From Bartonella florencae (lineage in GTDB: Bacteria > Pseudomonadota > Alphaproteobacteria > Rhizobiales > Rhizobiaceae), in NCBI RefSeq assembly GCF_000312525.1, contig NZ_HE997451.1, positions 127,803 through 191,802 of the forward strand: a stretch of DNA of 64,000 nucleotides, written 5' to 3'. A program made the translations under genes and the position numbers. Of the stretch, positions 1-10,370 are shown one piece after another. The number at the start of each line of letters is the position of its first letter. The stretch's first letter is position 1. Below the pieces are notes generated by a model. The model was given only the letters and a program-made list of their open reading frames with translations, was not told the DNA's origin and searched no databases.

Positions 1-76
1 TATGTTGCAAAATTTTATTCCCTCACCTCTTAGAACATAAATAAAATCAGTAAGTTATAGGATAAGTAAAAGAATA

Positions 77-152
<76 letters not shown>

Positions 153-365
153 ACAACCACGTATGAGGTAGCACAAACTCACAAAAAGGAAAATAGAAAA
201 TTATCAGTTTTGTGCATATTTTAAAAAACTTTTACTACAAATTATAAAATAATCAGTTACTTTATTTTTTACCATAGTTTACAATGATGTTGGATGTTAT
301 TATTCACGTATAATGCCATATAGAAGCGCTGGTGAGCGTTCGTATTTTGTTATCGGATCACGATC

Positions 366-1715
366 TCAACAGGTTGATTGCTTAGAAAGGTATTTTTCTA
401 GCCAGTGAATATTATAATTACCGTCTGCAACATCTTGATTGTTAATGAGATCACGAAAGAGGGGCAATGTGGTTTTTATCCCATCAACCACAAATTCATC
501 TAAAGCACGCCGTAAACGCATCATGCATTCCAAGCGGGTACGTCCATGAACAATCAGTTTTCCAATCATGCTATCATAATAGGGAGGAATTCTATAGCCT
601 GAATAAGCACCTGAATCAACACGGATTCCTAAACCTCCCGGTGTATGAAAATGTGTAATAGTTCCCGGTGATGGTGTAAAGGTAAGAGGATCTTCCGCAT
701 TAATACGACATTCAATAGCATGACCAAAGAAGCAGATATCTTCTTGTGCAACTGAAAGTTTATTTCCTGATGCAATATGAATTTGTTCATGAACTAAATC
801 TATGCCTGTAATTGCTTCAGTTATAGGGTGTTCTACTTGTAAACGTGTATTCATCTCAATAAAATAGAATTCACCATTTTCATAAAGAAACTCAACGGTA
901 CCCGCACCACGATATCCAAGTTGCGCACAGGCACTTGCGACAATATTACCAATTTTTTTTCGTTCAGTTTCATTGAGTGCAGGTGATGTCGCTTCTTCCC
1001 ATATTTTCTGATGACGCCGTTGAAGTGAACAATCGCGTTCTCCTAAATGAATAGCATTTCCAGCGCCATCGCCTATAACTTGAATCTCAATATGACGGGG
1101 CTTTTCCAAATATTTTTCGATATAAACTGCATCATCCCCAAAAGCTGCTTTTGCTTCTGAACGAGTCGTTTTGAGAGCTATAGCGAACTCTTGTTCAGAA
1201 TGAACAACTTTCATACCGCGTCCACCGCCACCAGCAGAAGCCTTAATAATAACTGGATAACCAATATCATGAGCAATGCGTAAAGCATCTGCTTCTTCAC
1301 TGACCGCGCCATCTGAACCAGGAACTACAGGGATTCCAAGTTTTTTAGCAGTTTTCTTCGCTTCGATTTTATCGCCCATAATTCGAATATGTGTCGCCGT
1401 TGGACCTATGAAGGTAATATTGTGAGCTTCTAAAACATCTGCAAACTTGGCATTCTCAGAAAGAAAACCGTAGCCAGGATGAACAGCATCAGCTCCTGTA
1501 ATCTCACATGCAGCAATAATTTGATGAATACTTAAATAAGAATCGCGTGCAGGGGGAGGACCAATACAGACACTTTCGTCAGCAAGACGAACATGCATTG
1601 CATCAGCATCAGCAGTGGAATGAACTGCTACTGTTTTTATACCTAGTTCTTTACAGGCTCGCAGAACGCGAAGAGCAATTTCTCCCCGATTAGCGATGAG
1701 GATTTTTTGAATCAT
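366..1715 (-). CDS. accC: Acetyl-CoA carboxylase, biotin carboxylase subunit
   Basis: ATP-dependent carboxylation of the biotin carried by AccB, the first half-reaction of acetyl-CoA carboxylase in fatty-acid synthesis (cytosol). The 449-residue length is normal for AccC. Visible motifs are the N-terminal domain start [13 protein letters not shown], the ATP-grasp glycine loop [11 protein letters not shown] near residue 160, the catalytic stretch [14 protein letters not shown] near 285, and the C-terminal biotin-carboxylase domain. It lies 14 bp downstream of accB and is surely cotranscribed with it. The gene holds an in-frame A8 tract (minus strand of 953-960), a useful control for the A-tract frameshifts elsewhere in the window. 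Confidence 0.97.
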   Translation of the reverse strand: MIQKILIANRGEIALRVLRACKELGIKTVAVHSTADADAMHVRLADESVCIGPPPARDSYLSIHQIIAACEITGADAVHPGYGFLSENAKFADVLEAHNITFIGPTATHIRIMGDKIEAKKTAKKLGIPVVPGSDGAVSEEADALRIAHDIGYPVIIKASAGGGGRGMKVVHSEQEFAIALKTTRSEAKAAFGDDAVYIEKYLEKPRHIEIQVIGDGAGNAIHLGERDCSLQRRHQKIWEEATSPALNETERKKIGNIVASACAQLGYRGAGTVEFLYENGEFYFIEMNTRLQVEHPITEAITGIDLVHEQIHIASGNKLSVAQEDICFFGHAIECRINAEDPLTFTPSPGTITHFHTPGGLGIRVDSGAYSGYRIPPYYDSMIGKLIVHGRTRLECMMRLRRALDEFVVDGIKTTLPLFRDLINNQDVADGNYNIHWLEKYLSKQSTC

Positions 1716-1729
1716 AGCTGCTCCTCGTC

Positions 1730-2218
1730 TTATTCGATAACAATAAGCGGTTCACCAAACTCAACGGGTTGGCCATCTTTAACAAGAATATTACTCACCT
1801 TGCCTGAGCGTGGTGATGGAATTTGATTCATTGTTTTCATTGCTTCAATGATGAGTAAAGTTTGTCCTTCCACAACATTTTGCCCTAATTCTATAAAAGG
1901 CTGTGCACCTGGCGAAGGTGCAAGATAAGCCGTCCCAACCATTGGAGATGTTATTGCGTTTTTTGATTTGTTTTCTTGTATAGAAGTTACCGTTGTTGGG
2001 GCAGGGGAAGAAGATACGGCAACAGTAGGAGAAATGGGGGTATAAATTGTTTGTTCAGGAGTAACTGAGGTATTTTGACGTGACACACAAATACGAAGTT
2101 CACCCTGTTCAATTTCAATATTCGTTAAATTTGTATCATTTAAAATTTCAGCAAGGTCACGGATAATTTTCGTATCAATTGCGGTATGTTTTGCCGCATC
2201 TATCTTTTTTGTTGTCAT
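1730..2218 (-). CDS. accB: Acetyl-CoA carboxylase biotin carboxyl carrier protein
   Basis: Carries the biotin that shuttles CO2 between biotin carboxylase and the carboxyltransferase. The C-terminal biotinyl domain is clear, with the biotinylation motif EAMKTMN about 35 residues from the end; before it lies a Pro/Thr/Ser-rich linker. The frame is open to 2254, but the start at 2218 ([11 protein letters not shown]) is preferred because an AAGGAG ribosome-binding site lies just upstream. That gives 162 residues, normal for the family. First gene of an accB-accC operon. Confidence 0.95.
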   Translation of the reverse strand: MTTKKIDAAKHTAIDTKIIRDLAEILNDTNLTNIEIEQGELRICVSRQNTSVTPEQTIYTPISPTVAVSSSPAPTTVTSIQENKSKNAITSPMVGTAYLAPSPGAQPFIELGQNVVEGQTLLIIEAMKTMNQIPSPRSGKVSNILVKDGQPVEFGEPLIVIE

Positions 2219-2452
2219 TTTATTTCCAACTCCTTGATCAATGAAAACCGCCATTATTTATTTAATTTTTATGACTGAATATTTCTAGATTGCGGATGAC
2301 CCTTTGAGAACTTTTTTAGAATTATTTTGCAATTTAAAAGCAATACCTACTAGGTGGGTTTGCATTTATAAGCTTATTGTTAAAAAAGAGAAAGCATAAA
2401 ATTATTTCATTGATGATATTCTTCATAAAATTAACGCAGTAAAAAAACAGTT

Positions 2453-3334
2453 TCACTCTATCGCTTCTATAGAAGCTTTTAGCACATCCTGTTCTATGGC
2501 TCCTATGAATACTTTATTATCAATGATATAAGAAGGCGTTCCTGTAATGTTGAGTTGCGAAGCAATTTGAATATTTTCTTTAAAGAAATTTTTGATATTA
2601 GGGTCCTTTATTGCATTGCGTAGGGCTTTTTCATCTGCTCCCAATGAAACTGCTATTTTTATCGCTATAGCTTCATTTACACGACTTTTATTCGTTAAAA
2701 GCGCTTTATAAAACTGAGGATATTTTTCTGGAAATTGTTTCCGAAAAGCATAAGCAACAGTGTGTGCCGCTATAGAATCAGGTCCTAAAATTGGTAAATC
2801 CTTGATAATAACTCGCAGATCTGGGTATTCTTTTATTAAGTTTTCTATGTATGGATAGGAGAGCTTACAATATCTACAATTGTAATCAAAAAAATCAACA
2901 AGCACTCTTTTGCCATTCGGATTTCCTAAAGTAGCATCATGAGGAGAGTAAAAAATTTCTTTTTTCAGTAACTTAATGGCTGAAGCCTGTTTTTGAGTGT
3001 TTTGCTCATTTCTTTTTTCCAGTTTTTCTTGCAGAGCAAGTTGCATCTCAATTATAATTTCTGGATTCTTAAGTAAATAATCTCTTACAATTTTTTGAAT
3101 ATCATTTTCATTAAGAGGGGAGGTAATCTTTTCTTTAAGTTCAGATAAAAAAGTAGGATCTTTTAGAAGTAGTGTTTTAAGGTCTTTGGGGGCTGCTTTC
3201 TCGTTTGCTGTTGCGTTTGATAAAGAAGATGAAAAGATCAAAACACTCAGCATAATTATCACTGAAAACTTTGTAACGAGAGTTATTTTTGAATGTTTAG
3301 GCTGATGGATCATTGATATGGATTCATATTTCAT
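2453..3334 (-). CDS. DsbA-family thiol:disulfide oxidoreductase, periplasmic
   Basis: Predicted secreted or membrane-anchored thioredoxin-fold protein of 293 residues. A hydrophobic segment near residues 20-42 looks like a signal peptide or anchor. A helical charged region (residues 50-135) precedes the DsbA domain. The active site is CRYC in the context FFDYNCRYCKLSYP, and the cis-proline loop is GTPSYIID. This is the layout of the Com1/DsbA-like family of alphaproteobacteria, expected to oxidise or isomerise disulfides in the periplasm. An internal Met at 3313 is an alternative start; neither has a strong ribosome-binding site. It is separated from accB by about 200 bp. Confidence 0.85.
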   Translation of the reverse strand: MKYESISMIHQPKHSKITLVTKFSVIIMLSVLIFSSSLSNATANEKAAPKDLKTLLLKDPTFLSELKEKITSPLNENDIQKIVRDYLLKNPEIIIEMQLALQEKLEKRNEQNTQKQASAIKLLKKEIFYSPHDATLGNPNGKRVLVDFFDYNCRYCKLSYPYIENLIKEYPDLRVIIKDLPILGPDSIAAHTVAYAFRKQFPEKYPQFYKALLTNKSRVNEAIAIKIAVSLGADEKALRNAIKDPNIKNFFKENIQIASQLNITGTPSYIIDNKVFIGAIEQDVLKASIEAIE

Positions 3335-3651
3335 TGTTATTTTACGTGAATTATACGGAAAGTACTACTTATACACAATAAAGAATTTAACACTTATGTA
3401 AAGCTAGTGGATTACAAAAAAAATATTATTTTTTAAAGAAAGTTCTATTTGGTGCATATTTGCGATGATTATGTTTCTTTAGAGATAAATTTTTTCTATG
3501 TTTATCAACGTTGTTACTATTTATACAATTATTATAGATTTTTTTATGCATGTTGTTATGGGAAAAGGCACATTGATAATCCAATTAAAAACACTTGTAT
3601 TCACTTTTTACTGTTGCTTTACTGAGTACAGTGAAAAAATTAATTTGAATA
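3335..3651. other. Intergenic spacer between divergent dsbA-like gene and glpD
   Basis: About 317 bp, very AT-rich. It must hold the promoters of the two divergent genes, but I cannot assign a convincing -35/-10 pair or operator. No ORF or repeat seen. Confidence 0.5.
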
Positions 3652-5163
3652 ATGAAAAGTGAAATTATGAAAACTATAGCGCATTATGATCTGTTTATCA
3701 TTGGTGGAGGGATAAACGGGTGTGGGTTGGCAAGAGATGCAGCTGGACGCGGGTTTAAAGTGGGATTAGCGGAGATGAATGATCTTGCATCAGGAACATC
3801 AAGTGCCTCGACAAAGCTTATTCACGGAGGACTTCGTTATCTTGAGCACTATGAGTTTAGATTGGTTCGTGAAGCATTAAAAGAACGTGAGGTCATTTGG
3901 CATATGGCTCCCCATATCGTACGTCCTTTGCGTTTTCTTCTTCCTTATCGTAAAGAGTTACGTCCTGCTTGGATGTTACGTTTTGGACTTTTCATTTATG
4001 ATTATTTGGGCAACTGGAATCAAAAACTGTGGCGCAGTAAAACAGTGAATTTTTCAAAAAAATTTCCCTCTATACTTAAGGAAAAATATTGTAAAGGTTT
4101 TGAATATTCTGATGCAAGGGTAGATGATGCACGTTTGGTAATTGCTAATGCTCGTGATGCAGAAAAGTATGGTGCTGATATAAAAGTACGGACAGAAGTT
4201 CTCTCTTTAAAAAGAGAAGAAAAAAAATGGTTTATAAGTCTTCGAAATAAATTAAGCGGTAAAGAATATTCTGTCACGGCTTCTTATGTCGCGAATATGA
4301 CGGGGCCTTGGATTAATCATGTTCTAACAAATGTATTAGACTATAAAGAGAACTCCCCTGTACGACTTGTCAGGGGATCTCATATTCTGGTTCCCAAGCT
4401 TTATACCCATGATCGTGCTTATATTTTTCAAAATGGTGATGGGCGTATTCTCTTTTCTATTCCGTATCAAGAAAAGTTTACATTGCTTGGAACCACAGAT
4501 TGTGACTATCAGGGCGATCCTGCCAATGTTCATATTACAGATGCTGAGATTAATTATATCTGTACAGCAGCAAGTGAATATTTCATACAACCGATCTTGC
4601 CTGAGAATATTGTTTGGACTTATTCTGGAATTCGCCCGCTTTATAATGATGGAGCTTCAAAAGCACAAGAAATTACACGAGATTACGTTCTAAAAGAAAT
4701 GGGCACAGAAGATGTGCCACAGATTCTTAATCTTTATGGTGGAAAAATTACCACTTATCGCAAGTTAGCAGAAGATGCCATGAAATTTGTTGAAAAAGCA
4801 CTTGGAAAAAAGGGGGCACCATGGACAGAAAATTCAACACTTCCTGGGGGTGATTTTCCATATAATGGGTTAGATGTAATTGAAAGTAAAATTGCTCTTT
4901 TGATTCCAGATCTAGATGCTTTTACATATCGCAGACTTGCACGGTCTTATGGTTCAGAAGCTCTGATAATATTTGCAAAGGCTAAAGCAGATAAAGGAAA
5001 AGATTTTGGACATGGACTCTACGAAGTCGAAGTCAAATGGTTAATGGAAAAGGAATGGGCAAAAACATGTGAAGATGTGTTGTGGCGCCGTTCAAAACTT
5101 GGGCTTTTATTTAATAAAAAGGAGACTGATGCTCTTTCTGCCTATATGCAAAATCAAACATAA
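3652..5163 (+). CDS. glpD: Aerobic glycerol-3-phosphate dehydrogenase
   Basis: FAD-dependent, membrane-associated oxidation of glycerol 3-phosphate to dihydroxyacetone phosphate with electrons passing to ubiquinone. 503 residues, typical of GlpD. The N-terminal FAD-binding motif is FIIGGGINGCGLARDAAGRG (near residue 15), followed by the family signature TSSASTKLIHGGLRYLE near 50. GIRPLYNDG near 325 and LYGGKITTYRKLAE near 360 are GlpD-specific. The in-frame Met at 3667 is an alternative start. It stands alone: no glpF or glpK is adjacent. An in-frame A8 tract occurs at 4220-4227. Confidence 0.95.
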   Translation: MKSEIMKTIAHYDLFIIGGGINGCGLARDAAGRGFKVGLAEMNDLASGTSSASTKLIHGGLRYLEHYEFRLVREALKEREVIWHMAPHIVRPLRFLLPYRKELRPAWMLRFGLFIYDYLGNWNQKLWRSKTVNFSKKFPSILKEKYCKGFEYSDARVDDARLVIANARDAEKYGADIKVRTEVLSLKREEKKWFISLRNKLSGKEYSVTASYVANMTGPWINHVLTNVLDYKENSPVRLVRGSHILVPKLYTHDRAYIFQNGDGRILFSIPYQEKFTLLGTTDCDYQGDPANVHITDAEINYICTAASEYFIQPILPENIVWTYSGIRPLYNDGASKAQEITRDYVLKEMGTEDVPQILNLYGGKITTYRKLAEDAMKFVEKALGKKGAPWTENSTLPGGDFPYNGLDVIESKIALLIPDLDAFTYRRLARSYGSEALIIFAKAKADKGKDFGHGLYEVEVKWLMEKEWAKTCEDVLWRRSKLGLLFNKKETDALSAYMQNQT

Positions 5164-5882
5164 ATCAAACACGCTTTATAATAATATCAATTCATTATAA
5201 AACAAAGTTTCTCTGCAGTGCTGTAAATATTTTCCTTCGGGGTGGGGATATAGGAAATATTTCTATATGATTTTTCGCCTTTGACATCAGTCAAATATAA
5301 AATGTTAAACTTACCTGCAGATTGTACAAAATGAAATGCATAGAGTGATTAGCAGGAAAAAACAACTTGATGAGAGCTAATCTGCTTAGAGAATGTGGCA
5401 GGAAGAAGTATTGAGAGATAAGGAGAACAAAGTATCTTAAGTCGCCTTTGTTTTTACAATAATTAAATATTTACGGGAAAAAAACGATAACAATTTGATT
5501 CTATTAATATTTTTGCTTATTGTTTATCAGCTTCAAAATATCTTAGAGATTGTGTGAGATAACACAGATATAATTTAAAAAGATCATATGAATGGCAAGA
5601 AAAGCTGCTTAAAGAGGTTTTTACAGTTTCTCATCTTATAGCTTTAGTTACATGGATATAATATCTGAAATCATTGTGTTAGAAGCAGTATATTATATTT
5701 TCTTATAGTAGAATATGGAGTTTGATAAATTTTAGATCAATTGAGAAAAACAATGAGAGAGAATATGTTTCTACGTTTTTAAGTGTCGGTAAAGGGAAAC
5801 AATTTTTCTATAGATTAGAAAAAATAGAGACTTTGTATTATGAATGAGAGGTGCTTAATGGAGATGAGAAAGTAATTTTTTT
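5164..5882. other. Long AT-rich spacer between glpD and dusA
   Basis: About 720 bp with no supportable gene. It contains the hairpin at 5225-5262, which may end the glpD transcript. All frames are interrupted; the longest clean reading is a short peptide from 5370 that I do not believe. It could be eroded DNA, but no ancestral protein is recognisable. Confidence 0.5.
5225..5262 (+). terminator. Hairpin downstream of glpD
   Basis: AAATATTTTCCT pairs with AGGAAATATTT across a G-rich loop, with one bulged T. It lies 60 bp after the glpD stop. The following sequence is only moderately T-rich, so a terminator role is tentative. Confidence 0.4.
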
Positions 5883-6863
5883 ATGATATTATATAGTCCT
5901 CCATCATTAACAAAATTTGCAGTGGCACCAATGTTAGGGTGGACAGATCGGCATTGCAGATTTTTGTATCGCCTTTTAACAAAAAAAGCACTTCTTTATA
6001 CTGAAATGATTGTAGCCGATGCTCTAATTCATGGTGTTCGCGAACAAATTTTAGCTTTGAATCATCAAGAACATCCAATTGCTTTGCAGTTAGGAGGAGC
6101 TGATCCTCAAAAATTGGCAGAGGCTGCACGAATTGCTGAAGAATTTGGTTATGACGAAATAAATCTCAATGTTGGCTGCCCATCAAATCGTGTTCAAGCA
6201 GGCGTATTTGGTGCTTGTCTGATGTTGCATCCTGATATTGTGGCAAGTGCTGTGGAGGCAATGAAAAAAGTAGTGAGCGTGCCTGTAACTGTGAAATGTC
6301 GTGTAGCTGTGGACGAGCAGGATGAAGAACTGGCTTTAGATCTTTTAGCGCGTCAAGTTTGGAATGCTGGATGTGATGCACTTTGGGTACATGCACGCAA
6401 AGCATGGTTACAAGGGCTAAGTCCGAAAGAAAATCGCAATATTCCTCCCTTAAATTATGAAAGAGTTTATAAGTTAAAACATAAATATCCTCATAAATTC
6501 ATTGGAATAAATGGTGGAATTAAATCTATTTTTGAGATCAAAGAGCATTTAACCTTGTGTGATGCTACCATGGTTGGGCGACAAGTTTATCATGATCCAA
6601 CTTTGTTAAAATATGTCGATTTTGAAATATATGGTGAAAAACAAAATGATCTGAGTGATGATGCTCTTATTGAAGTTATGTGTGATTATGCTGATCGACA
6701 TATCGCATTAGGAGGGCGGCTTTCTCATGTGACACGTCACATGATTGGCTTATTTCACGGTCGCAATGGGGCTCGTCGATGGCGGCAAATATTGTCAAAT
6801 GATGCAACAAAAAATGATGCGGGCATTCATGTTTTGAAAGAAGCTTTTTCTGCCATCATTTAA
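5883..6863 (+). CDS. dusA: tRNA-dihydrouridine synthase A
   Basis: FMN enzyme reducing uridines to dihydrouridine in the tRNA D-loop. 326 residues, usual for DusA. Signatures: the start of the TIM barrel FAVAPMLGWTDRHCRFLYR, LQLGGADPQKLAEAA, the active-site segment NLNVGCPSNRVQAGVFGACLM with the catalytic cysteine, and VHARKAWLQGLSPKENR. The HxxR region DRHIALGGRLSHVTRHM supports DusA over DusB/C. The start has only a weak ribosome-binding site. It is monocistronic, flanked by spacers. Confidence 0.93.
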   Translation: MILYSPPSLTKFAVAPMLGWTDRHCRFLYRLLTKKALLYTEMIVADALIHGVREQILALNHQEHPIALQLGGADPQKLAEAARIAEEFGYDEINLNVGCPSNRVQAGVFGACLMLHPDIVASAVEAMKKVVSVPVTVKCRVAVDEQDEELALDLLARQVWNAGCDALWVHARKAWLQGLSPKENRNIPPLNYERVYKLKHKYPHKFIGINGGIKSIFEIKEHLTLCDATMVGRQVYHDPTLLKYVDFEIYGEKQNDLSDDALIEVMCDYADRHIALGGRLSHVTRHMIGLFHGRNGARRWRQILSNDATKNDAGIHVLKEAFSAII

Positions 6864-7242
6864 CAAAAGTTTACAGATTCATCTATGTTGAATCTTAGAT
6901 TCTCTAAAATTATGATTCTTTACAAAGATTTAAAAAACTTAGATCGCAAATTTTGGCAGCTTATTATCTTTGTTAAAAGGATACACCATGTTAAACAATA
7001 TGCTCATCACATGTTATTCAATAATGAAAAAACCTTAAGATTATGGTTTAAAAACATAAAATAACATATTGATAATATTTTATAATAAGCAAATTATCTA
7101 GAATAACCATTTTGTTAGAAAATTAAACTGCAAAACAATTTAGCAAATAATATTTCATATTTAAAAAAACCAACAAATTATTCATATCCTGTATATATGA
7201 CGAGATTCTCATGAACCATTATAGATTTGAAAAGGTATCTTC
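6864..7242. other. AT-rich spacer upstream of cobT
   Basis: 379 bp, extremely AT-rich. I looked for a cobalamin riboswitch B12 box because the next gene is cobT and found none. No ORF of interest. Confidence 0.5.
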
Positions 7243-8232
7243 ATGACTGTTCATCCATTTGATGATTTTCGTGCTTTACTCACAAATTTACCCACTGCTG
7301 ATGCATTTTCTATAACTTTGGCCAAAAGGCGGCAAAAAAAATTAACAAAAGCTCAAGGAGCTTTAGGGAAGTTGGGAGATATTGCAGTTTGGTATGCAGG
7401 ATGGAGAGGGACAGAGAAGCCTATCGTAAAGCGGCCTTTAGTTGCTATTTTTTCTGGTAATCATGGCGTTACAGAGGAAAATATTACACCATTTCCGCAA
7501 TCTATGACACAAAAGATGGTGGAAAATTTTGCAGCTGGTGGCGCTGCTATTAATCAAATTTGCATAGCTTATGATCTTGGATTGAAGATATTTGATTTAG
7601 CATTAGAATATCCCACAATGAATATTACCAAAGATGCAGCAATGGACGAGCGTAGTGCAGCTGCTACAATGGCCTTTGGAATGGAATCTATTGCTGGTGG
7701 AACAGATCTCTTATGTATAGGTGAAATGGGTATTGGAAATACAACGATAGCTTCAGCTTTGTGTTTAGCGTTATTTGGTGGCGACGTTGAGGAATGGACA
7801 GGAAGTGCTATGGGATCGGAGGGAGAATTTTATCAGCGTAAAATAGCAGCGGTCAAAACAGCACTTTCTTTACATAAAGATCATTTTCATGATCCCTTTG
7901 AAATAATGCGCCGCCTTGGAGGACGTGAAATTGCTGCTATGGTTGGTGCCATTTTAGCAGCAAGAATGGAAAAAGTGCCGGTTATTTTAGATGGTTTTGT
8001 AGCAACGGCAGCTGCTGCAATTCTTTATAAAATGCATCCAAGAGCGCTTGATCATATCCTTGTTGGCCATGTTTCATCTGAGGAAGTACATCGTAAACTT
8101 TTAAAAAAGATTGATAAAGAGCCGATTTTAGATTTGAAAATGCGTCTTGGTGAAGGGACAGGAGCAGCTATTGCAGCTGGTATTGTCAAGGCAGCTGTTT
8201 TAACACATACACAAATGGCTGTTTTTGAGTAA
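7243..8232 (+). CDS. cobT: Nicotinate-nucleotide--dimethylbenzimidazole phosphoribosyltransferase
   Basis: Makes alpha-ribazole phosphate from nicotinate mononucleotide and dimethylbenzimidazole, for the lower ligand of cobalamin. 329 residues. Family motifs include IFSGNHGVTEENITPFP near residue 65, NFAAGGAAINQI, GEMGIGNTTIASAL near 165 (substrate loop), GGREIAAMVGAI, and the C-terminal LGEGTGAAIA containing the conserved catalytic glutamate. GAAAAGG precedes the ATG at 7243. No other cobalamin gene is adjacent, so a role in salvage is inferred. An in-frame A8 tract lies near 7334-7341. Confidence 0.93.
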   Translation: MTVHPFDDFRALLTNLPTADAFSITLAKRRQKKLTKAQGALGKLGDIAVWYAGWRGTEKPIVKRPLVAIFSGNHGVTEENITPFPQSMTQKMVENFAAGGAAINQICIAYDLGLKIFDLALEYPTMNITKDAAMDERSAAATMAFGMESIAGGTDLLCIGEMGIGNTTIASALCLALFGGDVEEWTGSAMGSEGEFYQRKIAAVKTALSLHKDHFHDPFEIMRRLGGREIAAMVGAILAARMEKVPVILDGFVATAAAAILYKMHPRALDHILVGHVSSEEVHRKLLKKIDKEPILDLKMRLGEGTGAAIAAGIVKAAVLTHTQMAVFE

Positions 8233-8285
8233 GAAGACTTAATTGCTTAGAGCGATAATTATATGTTAAAAAGCTTTCAAGAGTT

Positions 8286-8780
8286 TTATTCGGTCGTTTT
8301 ATCTTGCAATTTTATGTAATTGAGTGGGAGTTCGGTTGTATATTTAATTTGTTCCATTGCGAAAGAAGATGAAACATCTCGGATATCAATTTTAGTAATT
8401 AATTTCTTATAAAAAAGATCATAAGCTTCAATATTGGGAACAACAATACGCAGTAAATAGTCAATATCTCCACTCATTCGATAAAACTCAATGACTTCTC
8501 GGAATTCTTGGACAATTTTTGAAAAACGCTTAAACCACTCATGGCTGTGTGTGTTTGTACGAATAGAAACAAAAACAGTAAGGTGAGCATTTACTTTTTC
8601 TGGAGAAAGAACAGCAACACGACGCTGAATAACGCCATCTTCCTCAAGTTTTTGAATTCTGCGCCAGCAAGGAGTGGTTGAAAGTCCAACTTTTTTAGCA
8701 ATATCAGCAACAGAAAGAGTGGCATTTTCTTGTAAAAGATGTAAAATTTTTCGATCAAGACGATCCATATTTTTTCTCAA
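8286..8780 (-). CDS. Lrp/AsnC-family transcriptional regulator
   Basis: 164 residues. N-terminal helix-turn-helix (residues 5-55) with LDRKILHLLQENATLSVADI and the recognition helix region VGLSTTPCWRRIQKLEEDGVI, followed by a C-terminal RAM ligand-binding domain (residues 70-155). This architecture controls amino-acid metabolism genes in response to an effector amino acid. Only 8 bp separate it from the upstream UDG-like gene, so the two are probably cotranscribed. The target regulon cannot be read from the sequence. Confidence 0.9.
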   Translation of the reverse strand: MRKNMDRLDRKILHLLQENATLSVADIAKKVGLSTTPCWRRIQKLEEDGVIQRRVAVLSPEKVNAHLTVFVSIRTNTHSHEWFKRFSKIVQEFREVIEFYRMSGDIDYLLRIVVPNIEAYDLFYKKLITKIDIRDVSSSFAMEQIKYTTELPLNYIKLQDKTTE

Positions 8781-8788
8781 TATTCAGT

Positions 8789-9430
8789 TTATAAAAATTT
8801 ACGCACTAAACTGCGTAAGTACACAACAAGCTCATCATTAAACCATGGATTTTTCTGTAACCAAAAACTGTTACGCCATGACGGATGAGGTAAAGGCATG
8901 ACATTATAACCTCTAGGTTGATGTATGGAAAGAATATTCCTCCAATCTTTGACAGTTGCTGAAACGGTTTTATGTTTTAGTTCTGTAATATGCCACTTTT
9001 GCGCATAACTTCCAATAGCAAGCACAAGCTTTATTTGCGGCATCGCTTGAAATATTTTTTCATGCCATATTTCTCGACATTCACGCCTTGGTGGCAAATC
9101 AGATTTATTTTTATCATAGCCTGGAAAACAAAATCCCATAGGAACAAGTGCAAAAAGAGATCTATTATAAAATTCTTCTTTCGTAACATTAAGCCAATCA
9201 CGCAATCTTTCACCAGAACGGTCATTAAAAGGGATAGAAGTTTCATGAACACGCAAGCCTGGTGCTTGCCCTGCGATTGCAATCAAAGCCGTATCGGATA
9301 AATAAACTACGGGTTTTGCTTCATGAGGAAGAGGAGGAAGATAAAGTGGTTGTTGACTACAAACACGACAGGAATAAATTTTCTTTTCAAGTTTGATAAT
9401 TTGGTTATGGCATGGTTGTTTCATTGTCAA
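8789..9430 (-). CDS. Uracil-DNA glycosylase family protein
   Basis: 213-residue protein of the UDG superfamily, of the subtype common in Hyphomicrobiales. An N-terminal cysteine pair (CRVC) is present. Motif 1 is GQAPGLRVHETSIPFNDRSG (residues about 54-73) and motif 2 is LPHPSWRN near 182. Not the classical Ung type; probable base-excision activity is inferred from fold only. It lies between the nuclease gene upstream (19 bp gap) and the Lrp gene, suggesting a three-gene minus-strand unit. Start could also be the Met two codons in. Confidence 0.85.
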   Translation of the reverse strand: MTMKQPCHNQIIKLEKKIYSCRVCSQQPLYLPPLPHEAKPVVYLSDTALIAIAGQAPGLRVHETSIPFNDRSGERLRDWLNVTKEEFYNRSLFALVPMGFCFPGYDKNKSDLPPRRECREIWHEKIFQAMPQIKLVLAIGSYAQKWHITELKHKTVSATVKDWRNILSIHQPRGYNVMPLPHPSWRNSFWLQKNPWFNDELVVYLRSLVRKFL

Positions 9431-9449
9431 AGAAAATTAAAGAATATTT

Positions 9450-10004
9450 TTATTCTGTTCGAGGATGTGCTTTTCGCCATTCTCTTGGACGTTGGAAATG
9501 TGACTGCCACATCCCATTCTTATTCTCTTTTGCTTCTTGCTCTTCTTCAGGATAATCATAATAACTTACAGCCCAGCCATTACGTACAAGCATGGCATTG
9601 ATATTGCTAATCCGTTTTGTTTTACATGTTGCAAGAATTCGGCGATATTTATCTTTTTTTTGCCAATAACATGTAACAGGCTGATTTGCTATGAGCTCTT
9701 CTAAGTATTTTTTTGCTTCAAGTCCACATAGGTAGCGCGCTTCAGTTTTACCACAAAATTGCTGAAGCTCAGGCGCATCAATCCCCATAAGACGAATCAT
9801 CACAGAAGAAATCACGATTGAGTCACCATCAATAATCGATGCATGACCTTTTATCACTGTTTTAGAAGAAAAATCTTCTTTTAGAGGAATCCTTTGAGTG
9901 TATTTAAAGTAAACTGTTATAATGGCAATAGCAATAAAAATACCAAGAGCAATAACCTTTAGATTCAAAATTCTTTGATTTAAATAAAAAGATTTTTTTG
10001 TCAT
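9450..10004 (-). CDS. Membrane-anchored thermonuclease (SNase)-like protein
   Basis: 184 residues. A single hydrophobic segment at about 15-35 should anchor the protein or direct export. The staphylococcal-nuclease fold follows, with IDGDSIVI, then IRLMGIDAPELQQF carrying the catalytic Arg, Asp and Glu, and a second conserved Arg in DKYRRILATC. Predicted calcium-dependent phosphodiesterase facing the periplasm. Four cysteines in the domain could form disulfides. Its substrate is unknown. Confidence 0.85.
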   Translation of the reverse strand: MTKKSFYLNQRILNLKVIALGIFIAIAIITVYFKYTQRIPLKEDFSSKTVIKGHASIIDGDSIVISSVMIRLMGIDAPELQQFCGKTEARYLCGLEAKKYLEELIANQPVTCYWQKKDKYRRILATCKTKRISNINAMLVRNGWAVSYYDYPEEEQEAKENKNGMWQSHFQRPREWRKAHPRTE

Positions 10005-10370
10005 GAAATTAAAAGAAATAATACTATAATATGTTTAATTTACTGCAAATTGCTTATAATCTTTGTAAAAAACTTCCAATTCTTCAATACAAACACCGCT
10101 CCATTTTCATGGAGAAGTTTCATTATATCCCACATTATTTCCGCTACATATTAAAAGAGCTCAGATACACTATTTTGATAAGATCTATGAGCAGTAATAC
10201 GGATAGACAATCAAACAACAAACCACTCTATTTTATACAAAGGCATATAACTATAGATAGATCGTATTTCTACTAAAAAAATAAAGAAAACCTTTCAAAA
10301 AATAATTCTGAAATGCAAAAATCTATATTTCTCTACATTGTAGAAACTATCGATTAAACGAGGTAACCAC
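10005..10370. other. Spacer between the nuclease gene and rpmG
   Basis: 366 bp. It contains a 6-bp-stem hairpin at 10099-10114 (CTCCAT, TTTC loop, ATGGAG). A plus-strand 81-codon open frame here has no ribosome-binding site or recognisable similarity, and I do not call it. Confidence 0.45.

Noticed and set aside
6864-7242. Possible cobalamin riboswitch before cobT
   Set aside because: No B12-box-like sequence; the spacer is nearly pure A and T.
10031-10276. 81-codon plus-strand open frame between the nuclease gene and rpmG
   Set aside because: No ribosome-binding site, composition like the AT-rich spacer, no recognisable motif.
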